Shown here: piece by piece, positions 54,352-63,808 of the stretch | How positions within the stretch are numbered: position 1 is the first letter of the stretch | Layout of the letters: each line of letters begins with the position of its first letter | Source: Acaudatibacter sp050729515 | Lineage (GTDB): Bacteria > Pseudomonadota > Alphaproteobacteria > Caulobacterales > Caulobacteraceae | NCBI GenBank assembly: GCA_050729515.1 | Contig: JBOHLG010000006.1 | Coordinates: forward strand, 62,001-126,000 | Direction: 5' to 3' | Length of the DNA: 64,000 nucleotides | The notes under the pieces: model-generated | The model's database searches: none | What the model saw: only the letters and a program-made list of their open reading frames with translations | What the model was told of the DNA's origin: nothing | Translations under genes and position numbers: made by a program

Positions 54352-55641
54352 ATGAACGTTCTGGTCGTGGGATCGGGCGGACGCGAACATGCTCTTGCGT
54401 GGCGAATCGCCGCTTCGCCCCAGGTCGAGCGGCTGGTCGCCGCGCCCGGCAATGCAGGAATCGCTGCGCTCTGTGAGCAGCGGGCCATCGCGGCGACCGA
54501 CGCGCCGGCGCTGGTAGGGCTGGCGCGGGAGATCGGCGCCGAGTTGGTGGTGATCGGACCTGACGCCGCTATCGCGGCGGGACTGGCCGACGCGATGAAA
54601 GCGGCCGGCATCCCCTCATTCGGACCTTCGGCGGCGGCCGGCCGTCTCGAGACTTCCAAGGCCTTCGCCAAGCGCTTCGCTGAACGCCATGGGATCCCCG
54701 CGGCCAAATTCGGCGTCTTCTCAGAGGCGGCGCCCGCCAGTGCGTTCCTCGCCAGCCGGCCGCCGCCATACGTCGTGAAGGCCGATGGTCTGGCCGCTGG
54801 AAAAGGCGTCATCATCGCTCCGAGCCTCGCCGAAGCCGAAGACGCCGTCGCCAGGGCCCTCGGAGGTCGATTCGGCGCCGCCGGGGCGAAGGTGGTGATC
54901 GAAGAGTATCTCCCAGGGGAGATCGGCTCGGTATTCGCCCTGAGCGACGGCCGGAGCAGCCTGATCTTCGGAGCCGCCCAGGATCACAAGCGCGCCTTCG
55001 AGGGGGACAAAGGACCGAACACCGGCGGCATGGGGACCTATTCACCGGCCCCGGCGCTCACCGCCGAGGTGATCGAGGTCGTGCGCACGTCGCTGATCGA
55101 GCCGGCGTTCCGCGGCATCGCCGAAGAGGGCTCGCCTTACCACGGCGTTCTCTTTTGCGAGCTGATGGTCACCGATGAGGGCCCCAAGCTGATCGAATTC
55201 AATGCCCGTTTCGGGGACCCGGAATGTCAGGTGCTCATGCTCCGCCTGGCCGACGACGTTCTACCGTATCTCGCGGCAGCCGCATCCGGAGGACTGGACA
55301 GAATGTCGGCGCCGAGGTGGCGTCAGGAGACCGCCATCTGCGTCGTCCTCGCCGCCCGGGGGTACCCCGACAATCCCAGCCAGGGGAGCGTCATTCACGG
55401 CGCCGAGGCCGATTTCGGCCCCGACGTCATGGTGTTCCACGCCGGAACCACGCGTCGCGGCGATGGGGAGCTCATTGCCTTCGGCGGCCGTGTCCTCAAC
55501 GTGTGCGCAGTGGGTCGAACGCTCGCAGAAGCTCGCTCGCGCGCCTATGACGCGATCGCCCAAATCGATTGGCCGGAGGGATACCACCGTCGCGACATCG
55601 GCTGGAGGGCGCTGCCAATGAGCTCGTCACCGTCACACTAG
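54352..55641 (+). CDS. purD: Phosphoribosylamine-glycine ligase
   Basis: A 429-residue PurD of normal length. It contains MNVLVVGSGGREHALAW, the ATP-grasp segments YVVKADGLAAGKGVIIA and DHKRAFEGDKGPNTGGMGTYSP, and EFNARFGDPECQ. It joins glycine to phosphoribosylamine in purine synthesis. It stands alone, divergent from the autotransporter. The TAG stop is inside the CTAG edge of the repeat element at 55638. Confidence 0.97.
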   Translation: MNVLVVGSGGREHALAWRIAASPQVERLVAAPGNAGIAALCEQRAIAATDAPALVGLAREIGAELVVIGPDAAIAAGLADAMKAAGIPSFGPSAAAGRLETSKAFAKRFAERHGIPAAKFGVFSEAAPASAFLASRPPPYVVKADGLAAGKGVIIAPSLAEAEDAVARALGGRFGAAGAKVVIEEYLPGEIGSVFALSDGRSSLIFGAAQDHKRAFEGDKGPNTGGMGTYSPAPALTAEVIEVVRTSLIEPAFRGIAEEGSPYHGVLFCELMVTDEGPKLIEFNARFGDPECQVLMLRLADDVLPYLAAAASGGLDRMSAPRWRQETAICVVLAARGYPDNPSQGSVIHGAEADFGPDVMVFHAGTTRRGDGELIAFGGRVLNVCAVGRTLAEARSRAYDAIAQIDWPEGYHRRDIGWRALPMSSSPSH

Positions 55642-55760
55642 TGGCGCGACTCGAACAAACGCGTCCCGGCGATCCAGCCGGAGTCGCACCACAAAGCCTT
55701 GAATCGACGCGGATCGGACCACAAACGGATGGGAACCATCCGTTTGCTACGAACCACTAG
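55638..55760. repeat. 123-bp CTAG-bounded repeat, copy B
   Basis: A near-copy of 41079-41201, the same length, bounded by CTAGTGG and CCACTAG. Stems are GTGGCGCGACTC with GAGTCGCACCAC and AAACGGATGG with CCATCCGTTT. The left CTAG supplies the purD stop. Confidence 0.9.
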
Positions 55761-55811
55761 CGCCCGGCGATTGTCGGCGCGATGGTGCGATTACCGCCAA
55801 GGGTCGAAATC

Positions 55812-56888
55812 ATGGAAGCCGAGCCGTCACCCCAGGAAAGAACTCGCGAAGCGCTCAATACAGGAACGAAGCCTGTGGCCGAGACCCATCGCTTCGACGA
55901 GGCGGCGCTCGGCGTCTGGATGAGGGAGAACGTCGAAGGTTACACCGACCCGCTTCGTGTTCGCCAATTCAAAGGCGGCCAGTCCAATCCGACTTACCAG
56001 ATCGCCACCCCCCGCCGCACCTACGTCCTGCGCCGCAAACCTCCCGGCAAGCTGCTTCCTTCGGCCCATGCGGTCGATCGGGAGTTCAGGGTGATTTCCG
56101 CGCTCCACCCGACGGGCTTTCCGGTCCCGAGGCCGTTCGCCCTCTGCCCCGACGAGTCCGTGATCGGCACCGCCTTCTACATCATGGAGATGGTCAAGGG
56201 TCGGGTGTTGTGGGACCAGTCTCTGCCGGCCTCGCCCCCCTCAGAACGCCATGCGATCCATATGGCGGCCTTGCGAACCCTCGCCGCACTCCACAATACA
56301 GACTTCGAGAAGATCGGCCTCAGCGACTTCGGTCGGCAAGGCAACTATATGTCTAGACAGATTTCGAGGTGGACAAAGCAATACAAAGCGTCAGAAACAC
56401 AGAGGATCGACGCCATTGAGAGGTTGATAGATTGGCTGCCGCAGACCGTCCCCGCTGATGACCGGACCAGCATCGTCCATGCCGATTACAGGCTGGACAA
56501 CATGATAATCCATCCGACTGAGCCAAAGGTCGTTGCTGTTCTCGATTGGGAGCTTTCGACTCTGGGGAATCCGCTCGCCGACTTCAGCTACGTTCTGATG
56601 CAGTGGGTGAACGGCGCGATTTCGGCGATCCCGGATCCGGCGGCCCATGGAATCCCAACGATGGAGGAGTACGTCGACGAATACTGCCGTCTAACCGGCC
56701 GCGCCGGTCTTCCCGACCTCAACTGGTACTTCGCCTACAACAGCTTTCGCCTGGCCGGCATCGTGCAGGGGATTGTCGGACGCGCGCGCGACGGGACAGC
56801 CAACAGTCCTCAAGCCGCTTCGATGGCGGCCCGTGTCCCCCTCCTCGGCGAGGCGGCCTGGCGCTTCGCGGTCAAGGCGGGCGCCTAG
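55812..56888 (+). CDS. Phosphotransferase family protein (APH/ACAD10-like)
   Basis: A 358-residue kinase-like protein of the aminoglycoside phosphotransferase fold. VRQFKGGQSNPTYQI is the ATP-binding loop, YVLRRKPPGKLLPSAHAVDREF supplies the lysine and glutamate, HADYRLDNMI the catalytic loop and LDWELSTLG the metal-binding Asp. It resembles the kinase part of ACAD10/11, linked to 4-hydroxy-acid catabolism; antibiotic resistance is unlikely. ATG 55812 is preferred over 55782. Its 3' end overlaps the convergent lpxK gene by 17 bases. Confidence 0.9.
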   Translation: MEAEPSPQERTREALNTGTKPVAETHRFDEAALGVWMRENVEGYTDPLRVRQFKGGQSNPTYQIATPRRTYVLRRKPPGKLLPSAHAVDREFRVISALHPTGFPVPRPFALCPDESVIGTAFYIMEMVKGRVLWDQSLPASPPSERHAIHMAALRTLAALHNTDFEKIGLSDFGRQGNYMSRQISRWTKQYKASETQRIDAIERLIDWLPQTVPADDRTSIVHADYRLDNMIIHPTEPKVVAVLDWELSTLGNPLADFSYVLMQWVNGAISAIPDPAAHGIPTMEEYVDEYCRLTGRAGLPDLNWYFAYNSFRLAGIVQGIVGRARDGTANSPQAASMAARVPLLGEAAWRFAVKAGA

Positions 56889-57888
56889 AGGCGATCCCCA
56901 AGGCGCGGGCCATCGCGTCCGGATCATCGAAATTCACTCTCACCGGCCAGGCAGCCACCTTGGACCGCCAGTCCACAGGCAATCTCACCCAGTCCTTCTC
57001 GCTGGTCACGAGCCCAGCGCCCAGCGCGTTCGCCCGTGCTTCGAGGAAGCGCAAGCTGGATCGGGAAATGCGTTGATGGTCGGCGAAAGGTGCGAAGTCC
57101 ACCAGATCACAGCCGACGGTCTCCAACGCCTGTTCCATGCGCCAGGGCTTGGCGATGGCGGCGAAGCCGACTTGAGGACCCTGCGGGGGTGGTCGGCACG
57201 CCGCCAGACGTCCGATCTGCAACGCCTTTCCCTCGAAAAGGCGCAGGAGTTCGGGGTCGCAGAGTTCGAGACCGACTGGAAGCACGATCACGATAACATC
57301 GGCCCGCGCCAGTCCGTCTTCGAGAGGTTCACGCATCGGACCGGTGGGAAATACTGCCCCGTCCCCGAACGGCCATTCGTCCAGGCGGGTCTCGCCGTCC
57401 ACGACCACGACCGAGACCGTTTTTCTCAAGGTCGGATCCTGGTGGCCATCATCCAGGATCAAGATCCCGGCGCCGGCGGCGACGGCTGCGGCGGCTCCGG
57501 CCGCCCTCTGGCGCGAGATCCAGACCGGAGTATCAGCGGCGAGCATCAAGGCTTCGTCGCCGACGTCCTCCGCGCCATGTCGGCTCGGATCCACGCGGAC
57601 CGGTCCGCGGAGTCTTCCACCGTAGCCTCGAGCAAGGACATGAGGCGCGCGCCCGGATGCGCGGGCGAGCTCGGCGATCGCTTGAACAACGGGCGTCTTA
57701 CTCGATCCTCCCACGGTGAGGTTGCCCACACAGATCACCGGGATTGCGGGATCAAAGCGCCAGCGTCGCGCCACTCGCCTAGCCGTCAGAGCCGCCCAGA
57801 CCCAAGCAAACGGAGTAAGCAGCGCCCGCGTGATCGTCATCGAATTTCGGTCGCGGCGGTACCACCAGCGCGGAGTGCGTAGCCTCAC
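56872..57888 (-). CDS. lpxK: Tetraacyldisaccharide 4'-kinase
   Basis: A 338-residue LpxK. The P-loop-like GNLTVGGSSKTP is near residues 55-66 and ARGYGGR, DVGDEALMLA, DDGHQ follow. An N-terminal hydrophobic segment anchors it to the inner membrane. It phosphorylates the lipid A precursor. Its ATG overlaps the waaA stop by 4 bases, so it is the last gene of the rpmE-ABC-DUF374-waaA-lpxK operon. Confidence 0.95.
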   Translation of the reverse strand: MRLRTPRWWYRRDRNSMTITRALLTPFAWVWAALTARRVARRWRFDPAIPVICVGNLTVGGSSKTPVVQAIAELARASGRAPHVLARGYGGRLRGPVRVDPSRHGAEDVGDEALMLAADTPVWISRQRAAGAAAAVAAGAGILILDDGHQDPTLRKTVSVVVVDGETRLDEWPFGDGAVFPTGPMREPLEDGLARADVIVIVLPVGLELCDPELLRLFEGKALQIGRLAACRPPPQGPQVGFAAIAKPWRMEQALETVGCDLVDFAPFADHQRISRSSLRFLEARANALGAGLVTSEKDWVRLPVDWRSKVAAWPVRVNFDDPDAMARALGIASRRPP

Positions 57889-59162
57889 CAGGGTGCAATC
57901 TCCAGGACCCTGCCAAGAGCGTCCTTGGTTTGCGCTTCCTTGGCCTCCACGAAGTTGCGCGCCGCCAGCGCCACCGACGAGAGAGAGGAAGGATCTCTAA
58001 TCAGCTCGGCGAAAATCGCAGTCAGATCCTCGGCTTGATGGACGATACGAGCCGCGCCGAAAGCGTCGAGCTGCCGATAGACCGGCCAATTGTCGATGAA
58101 TGGCCCGTGCACGATTGGGCAGTCGAGGCGGGCCGGTTCAATGGGATTGTGGCCTCCGGCGCCCGGTTTCAGGCTTCCCCCAAGCACCGCGAGGTCGGCA
58201 AGACGATACCATAGCCCAAGTTCGCCGATCTCATCGGCAAGGCAGACGTCGGCGCCTTCCAGGCTTTGCCGGCGGCTTCGTCGAACGAAAGTGAGACCAA
58301 GCCGGCGGATCTCGCGTGCAATCAAATCGGCCCTGCGGGAATGGCGAGGCGCCAGGATGAGGAGCGCCTTGCGCCGCTCGGCGAGGGGGATCCGTGTGAA
58401 GGCCCGGGCGATGAGCGCTTCCTCGCCGGAGTGGGTGCTCGAGGCGACAACGACACGACGTCCCGCGACGCCCCCCCTGAGCCGGACAAGATCTTTCGTA
58501 TCGGCCGGCAAGGATACAGCGGCGAACTTGAGGTCCGCCACTCCGTCGACGACGATTCCAAAATTGGCGAGATCCTCGACGACGGCTTGATCCCTGGCCA
58601 GGATCAAGTCGAAGGCGGTCAGAAGGGAGCGCAGAAGACCGGGAGCCAGACGCCAACGCTCGAGACTTCGCCTGGAAAGGCGAGCCGAGACGAGCGCCAG
58701 GCGCGTGCCGCGAGCCTTGGCCGAATGGATGAGGTTTGGCCACAGGTCGCTCTCAACGAAAATGCCGAGGTCGGGCCGCCAGTGATCGAGGAAACCATTT
58801 ACCGCTCTCGGAAGATCGACAGGAATAAACTGGTGCTTGACGCCAGGAGGAAGTCGCGAGGCAAGAATCCGAGCGGATGAAGTGGTCCCGGAGGTGACCA
58901 GCATCTCCACCTGCGGATGAAGTCCGGAAAGGAGTTCGACAAGAGGCAGCAGGGCCAGGCTCTCGCCGACGCTGGCTCCGTGCAGCCAGGCAAGGCGTCC
59001 CCCAGAGCGTTCAAGATTCGACGCGCCCATTCGTTCGCCCAGCCTGGCCCGGTCTTCCCGGCCGGCGCTCGCCCGCATCCTCAAACCAAGCTCGGCCAAG
59101 GGCCAAGCCAATGCGCCGATGCGGCGATAGGCCCTCCATCCCCAGGGAAGAGAGGCGCTCAA
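57885..59162 (-). CDS. waaA: Kdo transferase (WaaA/KdtA)
   Basis: A 425-residue 3-deoxy-D-manno-octulosonic acid transferase. It has WLHGASVGESLALLPLVE, MLVTSGTTSSARILA, VESDLWPNLI, and GGSLKPGAGGHNPIEPA in the nucleotide-sugar site. It attaches Kdo to lipid IVA. The start is TTG 59162, whose TTGA overlaps the previous stop; no ATG fits the conserved N-terminus. It is coupled to both neighbours. Confidence 0.94.
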   Translation of the reverse strand: MSASLPWGWRAYRRIGALAWPLAELGLRMRASAGREDRARLGERMGASNLERSGGRLAWLHGASVGESLALLPLVELLSGLHPQVEMLVTSGTTSSARILASRLPPGVKHQFIPVDLPRAVNGFLDHWRPDLGIFVESDLWPNLIHSAKARGTRLALVSARLSRRSLERWRLAPGLLRSLLTAFDLILARDQAVVEDLANFGIVVDGVADLKFAAVSLPADTKDLVRLRGGVAGRRVVVASSTHSGEEALIARAFTRIPLAERRKALLILAPRHSRRADLIAREIRRLGLTFVRRSRRQSLEGADVCLADEIGELGLWYRLADLAVLGGSLKPGAGGHNPIEPARLDCPIVHGPFIDNWPVYRQLDAFGAARIVHQAEDLTAIFAELIRDPSSLSSVALAARNFVEAKEAQTKDALGRVLEIAPW

Positions 59163-59860
59163 TCGGATTTGCCGGCCAGCGCCGCCTCGGCCCGCGACTG
59201 CGCTTCCCCCATCCGCTGCTGCCAGTCCGATCTCAAGCTTTCGGCGCCCTCGGGTCCAATGACGGCGGGTACGGTCAGCGGCCCGATGATCACCAGAAAT
59301 GCCCGTGCAAATGGCAGGGGCAGTCGAGTGGCGTCCCAACTCCGGATCGGGACCGATGGCCTCGCCGCCAAACCCAGAAGGAACACGCGACAGGACGCCG
59401 TTCTCGCCAATTGCAGGAGTCCAAGCGACATGACCTCACGAGGTCCGCGAGGTCCGTCGGGGGTGGCCAGCAGCATGCCCCCCGAGGCCAGAAAGCGACG
59501 GCTTTCCCGGAGCGCCTCAATCGCGCCCTTCCGGCCTAATTCGCCCGGCCTTTCCGCCGAGCCTCGGATGGCCGGCACGCCCAGGCGCCTGGCCGCTTCG
59601 GCCACGAACTCTCCATCGCGCGACAGAGAAATGAGAATTCGGCGCGCTCGGGATTTCAAGAATGGGAGAAAGGCCACGGCGTGGCCTAAGCGACCATGCC
59701 AGAAGAGCGTGATCGCTCCCGCCGGGTCGCTGAGCGCCGCCTCGGCGGCGACCGGGTCCTCAATCCGCCAGCGCACCGTGTGCGTCAGCGCCCACGCATA
59801 AATCCAGACCAGCCAACCTAGCAGCTTTTGAATCGCAGGGAATCCGACCAGCCGTTTCAT
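59159..59860 (-). CDS. DUF374 lysophospholipid acyltransferase-like protein
   Basis: A 233-residue protein of the DUF374/LPLAT superfamily. An N-terminal membrane helix precedes FWHGRLGHAVAF, SLSRDGEFVA and ATPDGPRGPREV, the three family motifs. The partners suggest acyl transfer to lipid A or a related glycolipid. Both ends overlap the neighbours by 4 bases. Confidence 0.88.
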   Translation of the reverse strand: MKRLVGFPAIQKLLGWLVWIYAWALTHTVRWRIEDPVAAEAALSDPAGAITLFWHGRLGHAVAFLPFLKSRARRILISLSRDGEFVAEAARRLGVPAIRGSAERPGELGRKGAIEALRESRRFLASGGMLLATPDGPRGPREVMSLGLLQLARTASCRVFLLGLAARPSVPIRSWDATRLPLPFARAFLVIIGPLTVPAVIGPEGAESLRSDWQQRMGEAQSRAEAALAGKSD

Positions 59861-61677
59861 TCCGCAATTGAGGGAAGAAAGTCGAGGTTCTGAGCCTTCG
59901 CCAGCCGGCTGTAGAGTCCTTCTCGCCTCAAGAGGCTTCCATGCGATCCGGTCTCGACGATGCGGCCCTTGTCAATGACGTAAAGGCGGTCGGCGTTGCG
60001 CACCGTGGAGAGTCGGTGCGCGATCAGGAGGGTGACGCGACCAGCCATCAATCGGGAGAGGGCGTCCTGGATGAGCGCCTCGCTTTCCGCATCCAGCGCG
60101 CTGGTGGGTTCGTCCAGCAAGAGGATTGGCGCGTCCTTGAGGAATGCTCGTGCGATGGCGATGCGCTGGCGCTGGCCTCCCGAAAGTCTGGCGCCGGACT
60201 CCCCGACGCCGGTTTCATACCCGAGCGCCAGAGCCTGGATGAACTCATGCGCGCCGGAGGCCCGCGCGGCGGCCTCAATCTCTTCAGCGCTGGCCCCGGA
60301 TCGGGCGTAGGCGATGTTGGAGGCGATCGTATCGTCGAATAGGAAGGGCTCCTGAGTGACAAGTCCGATCTGCGAGCGAAGGGACGCGAGGGAGAAGTCG
60401 CGGATATCGCTCCCGTCGATCCTCACCTTCCCGGAAGTCACGTCATAGAATCGCGGAATGAGATTGAGGATGGTGCTCTTTCCAGCGCCGGAAGGGCCAA
60501 CCAAGGCGACGATTTCACCTCTCTTTGCTTCGAGACAGACCTCGTCGATGACCGTTTCCTGACCGTAGGCGAAACTGACGTCCTCGAACCACACCCCCTC
60601 GTCGACGCGCGAAAGGGCGCGCGTGTGGGGCGCGTTCCTCACTTCCGGCTCGACATCCAGGGCCGCAAAGAGCCTCACTGCAGCGCTGGCGCCCTGCCCC
60701 ATGAGGGTGACGAGATTGGACATCTGTCGCAGCGACTGAGCGGCGGTCAGCAGCGATGCGAAGAAGGCGAGAAAAGCGCCCACGTCGGTGCGGCCGTGCG
60801 CGGCTTGCCAGCCCTCATAGGCCAGGACGGCGGCCACTACCCACATCATCAGGGTCTCTGAGACCGGGGCTGCGGCCGCCCTGGCGTTATCGCCGGAAAG
60901 GATGTGTCGCTGTCGGCGACGGACCACTTTGGCGACCCGCGCCTGCTCGTAGGCCTCTTTGTTCTCCATCTTCACGACGCGCACGCCGTCGAGACCTTCC
61001 ATGATCGCGGTGGAGAGTCGGGAGGTCGACTCCATGGCGCCGACCGCCGCCTTGACGGCCCGGCCGGAGTAGCGGCGCAACACCAGAGTCACGAAAGGCG
61101 CCGCCAGCAGCACCAGAAGACTGAGACGCCAGTCGGCGGCGGCCATGACCACGGCGGCGGCCAGCAGCGTCAGACTCTGCTGGATGAAGCTCACCATCCC
61201 GCCCGTGGCGGCCTCTCTGATCAGCCCAGCGTCGTAAAGGACCGAGGAGACGAAGGCGCCGCTATGGGATGAACGCAGTTGGGCCAGATCGGCTCTGACC
61301 ATGCTGGCGAAGAGGGCGATCTGAATGTCGCCGACCACGCCATTGCCGATCTGATTGACAAGGGTCGCCTGGACAATCTGGACGACGCCTCGGGCCAGGG
61401 CCAGGGCGGCGATCGCCAAGGGGATTTGTCTCAGAGCCTTGAGGTTGGGGTGAACAACCAATTCGTTCACCGCCGGCTGCAGGATGCGCAGCAAAAGGCC
61501 GGAGAGGGCGGCGAAGGCGGCCGCACAAAGGAGGGCGACGACCAGCCCTTTCCAGCGTGAAAGGAGAAACTCTCGCGCGACGCGCCCGATCAGCTGCCGT
61601 CTCGAGCGCTCAGGGAGAGAGGCGAAGCCAGGACCCGCGGATCGCTGAGAATCCGCGCTCGGCCCTCGGTCGCTCAC
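59857..61677 (-). CDS. ABC transporter, MsbA-like
   Basis: A 606-residue half-transporter with six predicted membrane helices and a C-terminal nucleotide-binding domain: Walker A GPSGAGKS, signature LSGGQ, Walker B ILLLDEPTSALD. The membrane part and the neighbours (DUF374, waaA, lpxK) fit a lipid A flippase of the MsbA type. GTG 61677 lies 2 bases after the rpmE stop, so it depends on upstream translation. The specificity call rests on context. Confidence 0.88.
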   Translation of the reverse strand: MSDRGPSADSQRSAGPGFASLPERSRRQLIGRVAREFLLSRWKGLVVALLCAAAFAALSGLLLRILQPAVNELVVHPNLKALRQIPLAIAALALARGVVQIVQATLVNQIGNGVVGDIQIALFASMVRADLAQLRSSHSGAFVSSVLYDAGLIREAATGGMVSFIQQSLTLLAAAVVMAAADWRLSLLVLLAAPFVTLVLRRYSGRAVKAAVGAMESTSRLSTAIMEGLDGVRVVKMENKEAYEQARVAKVVRRRQRHILSGDNARAAAAPVSETLMMWVVAAVLAYEGWQAAHGRTDVGAFLAFFASLLTAAQSLRQMSNLVTLMGQGASAAVRLFAALDVEPEVRNAPHTRALSRVDEGVWFEDVSFAYGQETVIDEVCLEAKRGEIVALVGPSGAGKSTILNLIPRFYDVTSGKVRIDGSDIRDFSLASLRSQIGLVTQEPFLFDDTIASNIAYARSGASAEEIEAAARASGAHEFIQALALGYETGVGESGARLSGGQRQRIAIARAFLKDAPILLLDEPTSALDAESEALIQDALSRLMAGRVTLLIAHRLSTVRNADRLYVIDKGRIVETGSHGSLLRREGLYSRLAKAQNLDFLPSIAE

Positions 61678-61679
61678 GC

Positions 61680-61904
61680 CTACTTCTTCATGAATCCGCC
61701 ATACTTGGCGGTGAAACGGGAGACGCGTCCGCCGCGGTCCACCAGGTGCTGATGACCGCCGGTCCACGCCGGATGAGTCTTCGGGTCGATATCGAGGTTC
61801 AAGGCGGAGCCTTCCTTGCCCCAGGTCGACCGCGTTTGATAGGTCGTTCCGTCGGTCATCGTCACCGTGATGAAGTGGTAATCTGGATGGGTATCTTGTT
61901 TCAT
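61680..61904 (-). CDS. rpmE: 50S ribosomal protein L31, cysteine-free type
   Basis: A 74-residue L31 (MKQDTHPDYHFITVTMTDGT, NLDIDPKTHPAWTGG, VDRGGRVSRFTAKYGGF). It has no cysteines, so it is the zinc-independent form usual in alphaproteobacteria. It is the first gene of the operon that continues with the MsbA-like transporter. Confidence 0.96.
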   Translation of the reverse strand: MKQDTHPDYHFITVTMTDGTTYQTRSTWGKEGSALNLDIDPKTHPAWTGGHQHLVDRGGRVSRFTAKYGGFMKK

Positions 61905-61996
61905 GACGCTCACGGGGAAAAACGAAAAACCCGCCGGCGTGGCGGGCGGCTCGAGAGCCTCCAGTCTAAACGTTTGCGTGGCGTGTGGGCAAGGCG

Positions 61997-63805
61997 ATGA
62001 GCAGGCGTCCACAGCCACGCCGCACCGAACCGCCTGAACGCCCAGTCCAGCGTAACCGCAGCCTGAAGCCGCTCGTCCAACTTCGGCCCTTCGTCCGAGC
62101 CCACTGGACCGACGCCGCCCTGGCCGGGATCTTTCTGCTTCTCTCCACGACCGCGACCTTCGGCGTAACCTTCGCGGCCCGCTCGCTGGCCGACGCGGGG
62201 TTGTCGTCCCATCTCGTCGGAGCCGTTGGACGCGAATTCATCATCCTTGGCTTGGTCGTGCTTGGTCTCGCCCTGGCCACGGCGGGACGGTTCTACTTCA
62301 TCAACAAGCTTGGCGAGCGGGTAGTCGCCGATCTGAGAACCGCGGTCTACGCGCGGGTGGTCATGCTCGACCAAGCCTGGCTCGCCGCAACCAAGACAGG
62401 AGAAGTGCTCTCACGCATGACGACTGACCTGACGATCGTCGAGAATATGGTCGGCTCGTCGATTGCCGTCGCCCTGCGAAATCTCCTCATCGTCGTCGTC
62501 GGCCTGAGCATGCTCATCGTGATCAATCCCGGCTTCACCGGTTTCGTCGCGCTTCTGGCGTTGCTGACCATCGCGCCGCTAATCTCCGTCGGCCGGCGCG
62601 TCCGGCGCCTTTCGGCGGTCGCTCAGTGGAAGTTCGCTGAGGCTCTTGGATATGCCGGCGAGACTCTCGAGGCGCTCGACACCATTCAAGCGTTCGGGCG
62701 CGAGGCTTCGGCCGCCGGGCGCTTCAAGGCGGCCGTGGAGACCGCTTTCGACGCTTCGCTCTCGCGCGTGCGCGCCAGGGCCGCAATGACCCTACTGGTG
62801 ATGGTGCTGGTTGCCGGAGGAGTTGGCTTGGTACTCTGGCGGGCGTCGGTAGCGGCGTTTGTCGACCACACCATGAGCCCAGGTGCGCTCCTCCAGTTCG
62901 TGATCGTCGCCATCCTCACCGCCGGAGCGGTGGGCTCACTTGGCGAAACCTGGGGCGATGTCCAAAAGACGTCCGGCGCCATGGAGCGGATCGGCGAAAT
63001 GCTGGCGGCGAATCCGGCGATCACCGCTCCTGCGCGTCCCCGGCCGATGCCCAAGCCTCCGATAGGAGATTTGGCGCTTGAAAGGGTGACGTTCGCCTAT
63101 CCGGGCCGCTCCGACCAGCCGGCGCTGAACGGATTCGACCTCAAGGTCAGACCCGGAGAGCGGATCGCCCTGGTCGGTCCTTCGGGGGCGGGAAAGAGCA
63201 CGGTCTTTCGGTTGCTTCTGCGCTTCTATGATCCCCAATCGGGGGTCGTGAAAATCGATGGGATCGACGTTTCGAAGGCGGACCCCGCGGAGGTGCGAGG
63301 GAGAATTGCTCTGGTGGCTCAGGACGCCCCTCTGTTCTCAGGTTCGGCCATGGACAATTTGCGACTGGCGGACGAAGAGGCCGACGAAGCCTCGCTCCTC
63401 TCCGCGGCGAAAGCGGCGCAGGTGGATTCGTTCATCTCGGCCCTTCCCAAGGGCTACGACACCCCACTCGGAGAAAGGGGAAGGAGCTTATCAGGCGGCG
63501 AGAGGCAGAGGTTGGCGATCGCCCGGGCGCTGGCCAAGAACGCGCCCATCCTCTTGCTCGACGAAGCGACAAGCGCGCTTGATTCTGAAAACGAGGATTT
63601 GGTTCAAAAGGCGCTCGCCAGCGCGATGGGAGGCCGTACGACGCTGGTCATCGCCCACAGACTGGCCACAGTGATGAGCGCGGACCGCATCGTTGTGATG
63701 GATCGCGGCAAGGTCGTCGAGTGCGGGATTCACACTGAACTCTCGGTTCGTGGCGGTCTTTATTCTCGCCTGGCGAGCCTCCAATTCGGCGCCCAGGCGG
63801 CCTGA
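61997..63805 (+). CDS. ABC transporter transmembrane/ATP-binding protein
   Basis: A 602-residue half-transporter with an N-terminal six-helix membrane domain (ALAGIFLLLSTTATFGVTFAA and following helices) and a C-terminal ATPase: Walker A GPSGAGKS, RGIALVAQDAPLFSG-like Q-loop (RIALVAQDAPLFSG), signature LSGGE, Walker B ILLLDEATSALD and H-loop IAHRLA. It is divergent from rpmE with 92 bases between. ATG 61997 follows GGGCAAGGCG. Export of a lipid or drug is likely; the substrate is unknown. Confidence 0.9.
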   Translation: MSRRPQPRRTEPPERPVQRNRSLKPLVQLRPFVRAHWTDAALAGIFLLLSTTATFGVTFAARSLADAGLSSHLVGAVGREFIILGLVVLGLALATAGRFYFINKLGERVVADLRTAVYARVVMLDQAWLAATKTGEVLSRMTTDLTIVENMVGSSIAVALRNLLIVVVGLSMLIVINPGFTGFVALLALLTIAPLISVGRRVRRLSAVAQWKFAEALGYAGETLEALDTIQAFGREASAAGRFKAAVETAFDASLSRVRARAAMTLLVMVLVAGGVGLVLWRASVAAFVDHTMSPGALLQFVIVAILTAGAVGSLGETWGDVQKTSGAMERIGEMLAANPAITAPARPRPMPKPPIGDLALERVTFAYPGRSDQPALNGFDLKVRPGERIALVGPSGAGKSTVFRLLLRFYDPQSGVVKIDGIDVSKADPAEVRGRIALVAQDAPLFSGSAMDNLRLADEEADEASLLSAAKAAQVDSFISALPKGYDTPLGERGRSLSGGERQRLAIARALAKNAPILLLDEATSALDSENEDLVQKALASAMGGRTTLVIAHRLATVMSADRIVVMDRGKVVECGIHTELSVRGGLYSRLASLQFGAQAA

Positions 63806-63808
63806 AGC

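Noticed and set aside
55812..56888. Aminoglycoside resistance gene
   Set aside because: The fold is shared with many phosphotransferases; the length and sequence resemble the ACAD10/11 kinase-like proteins.
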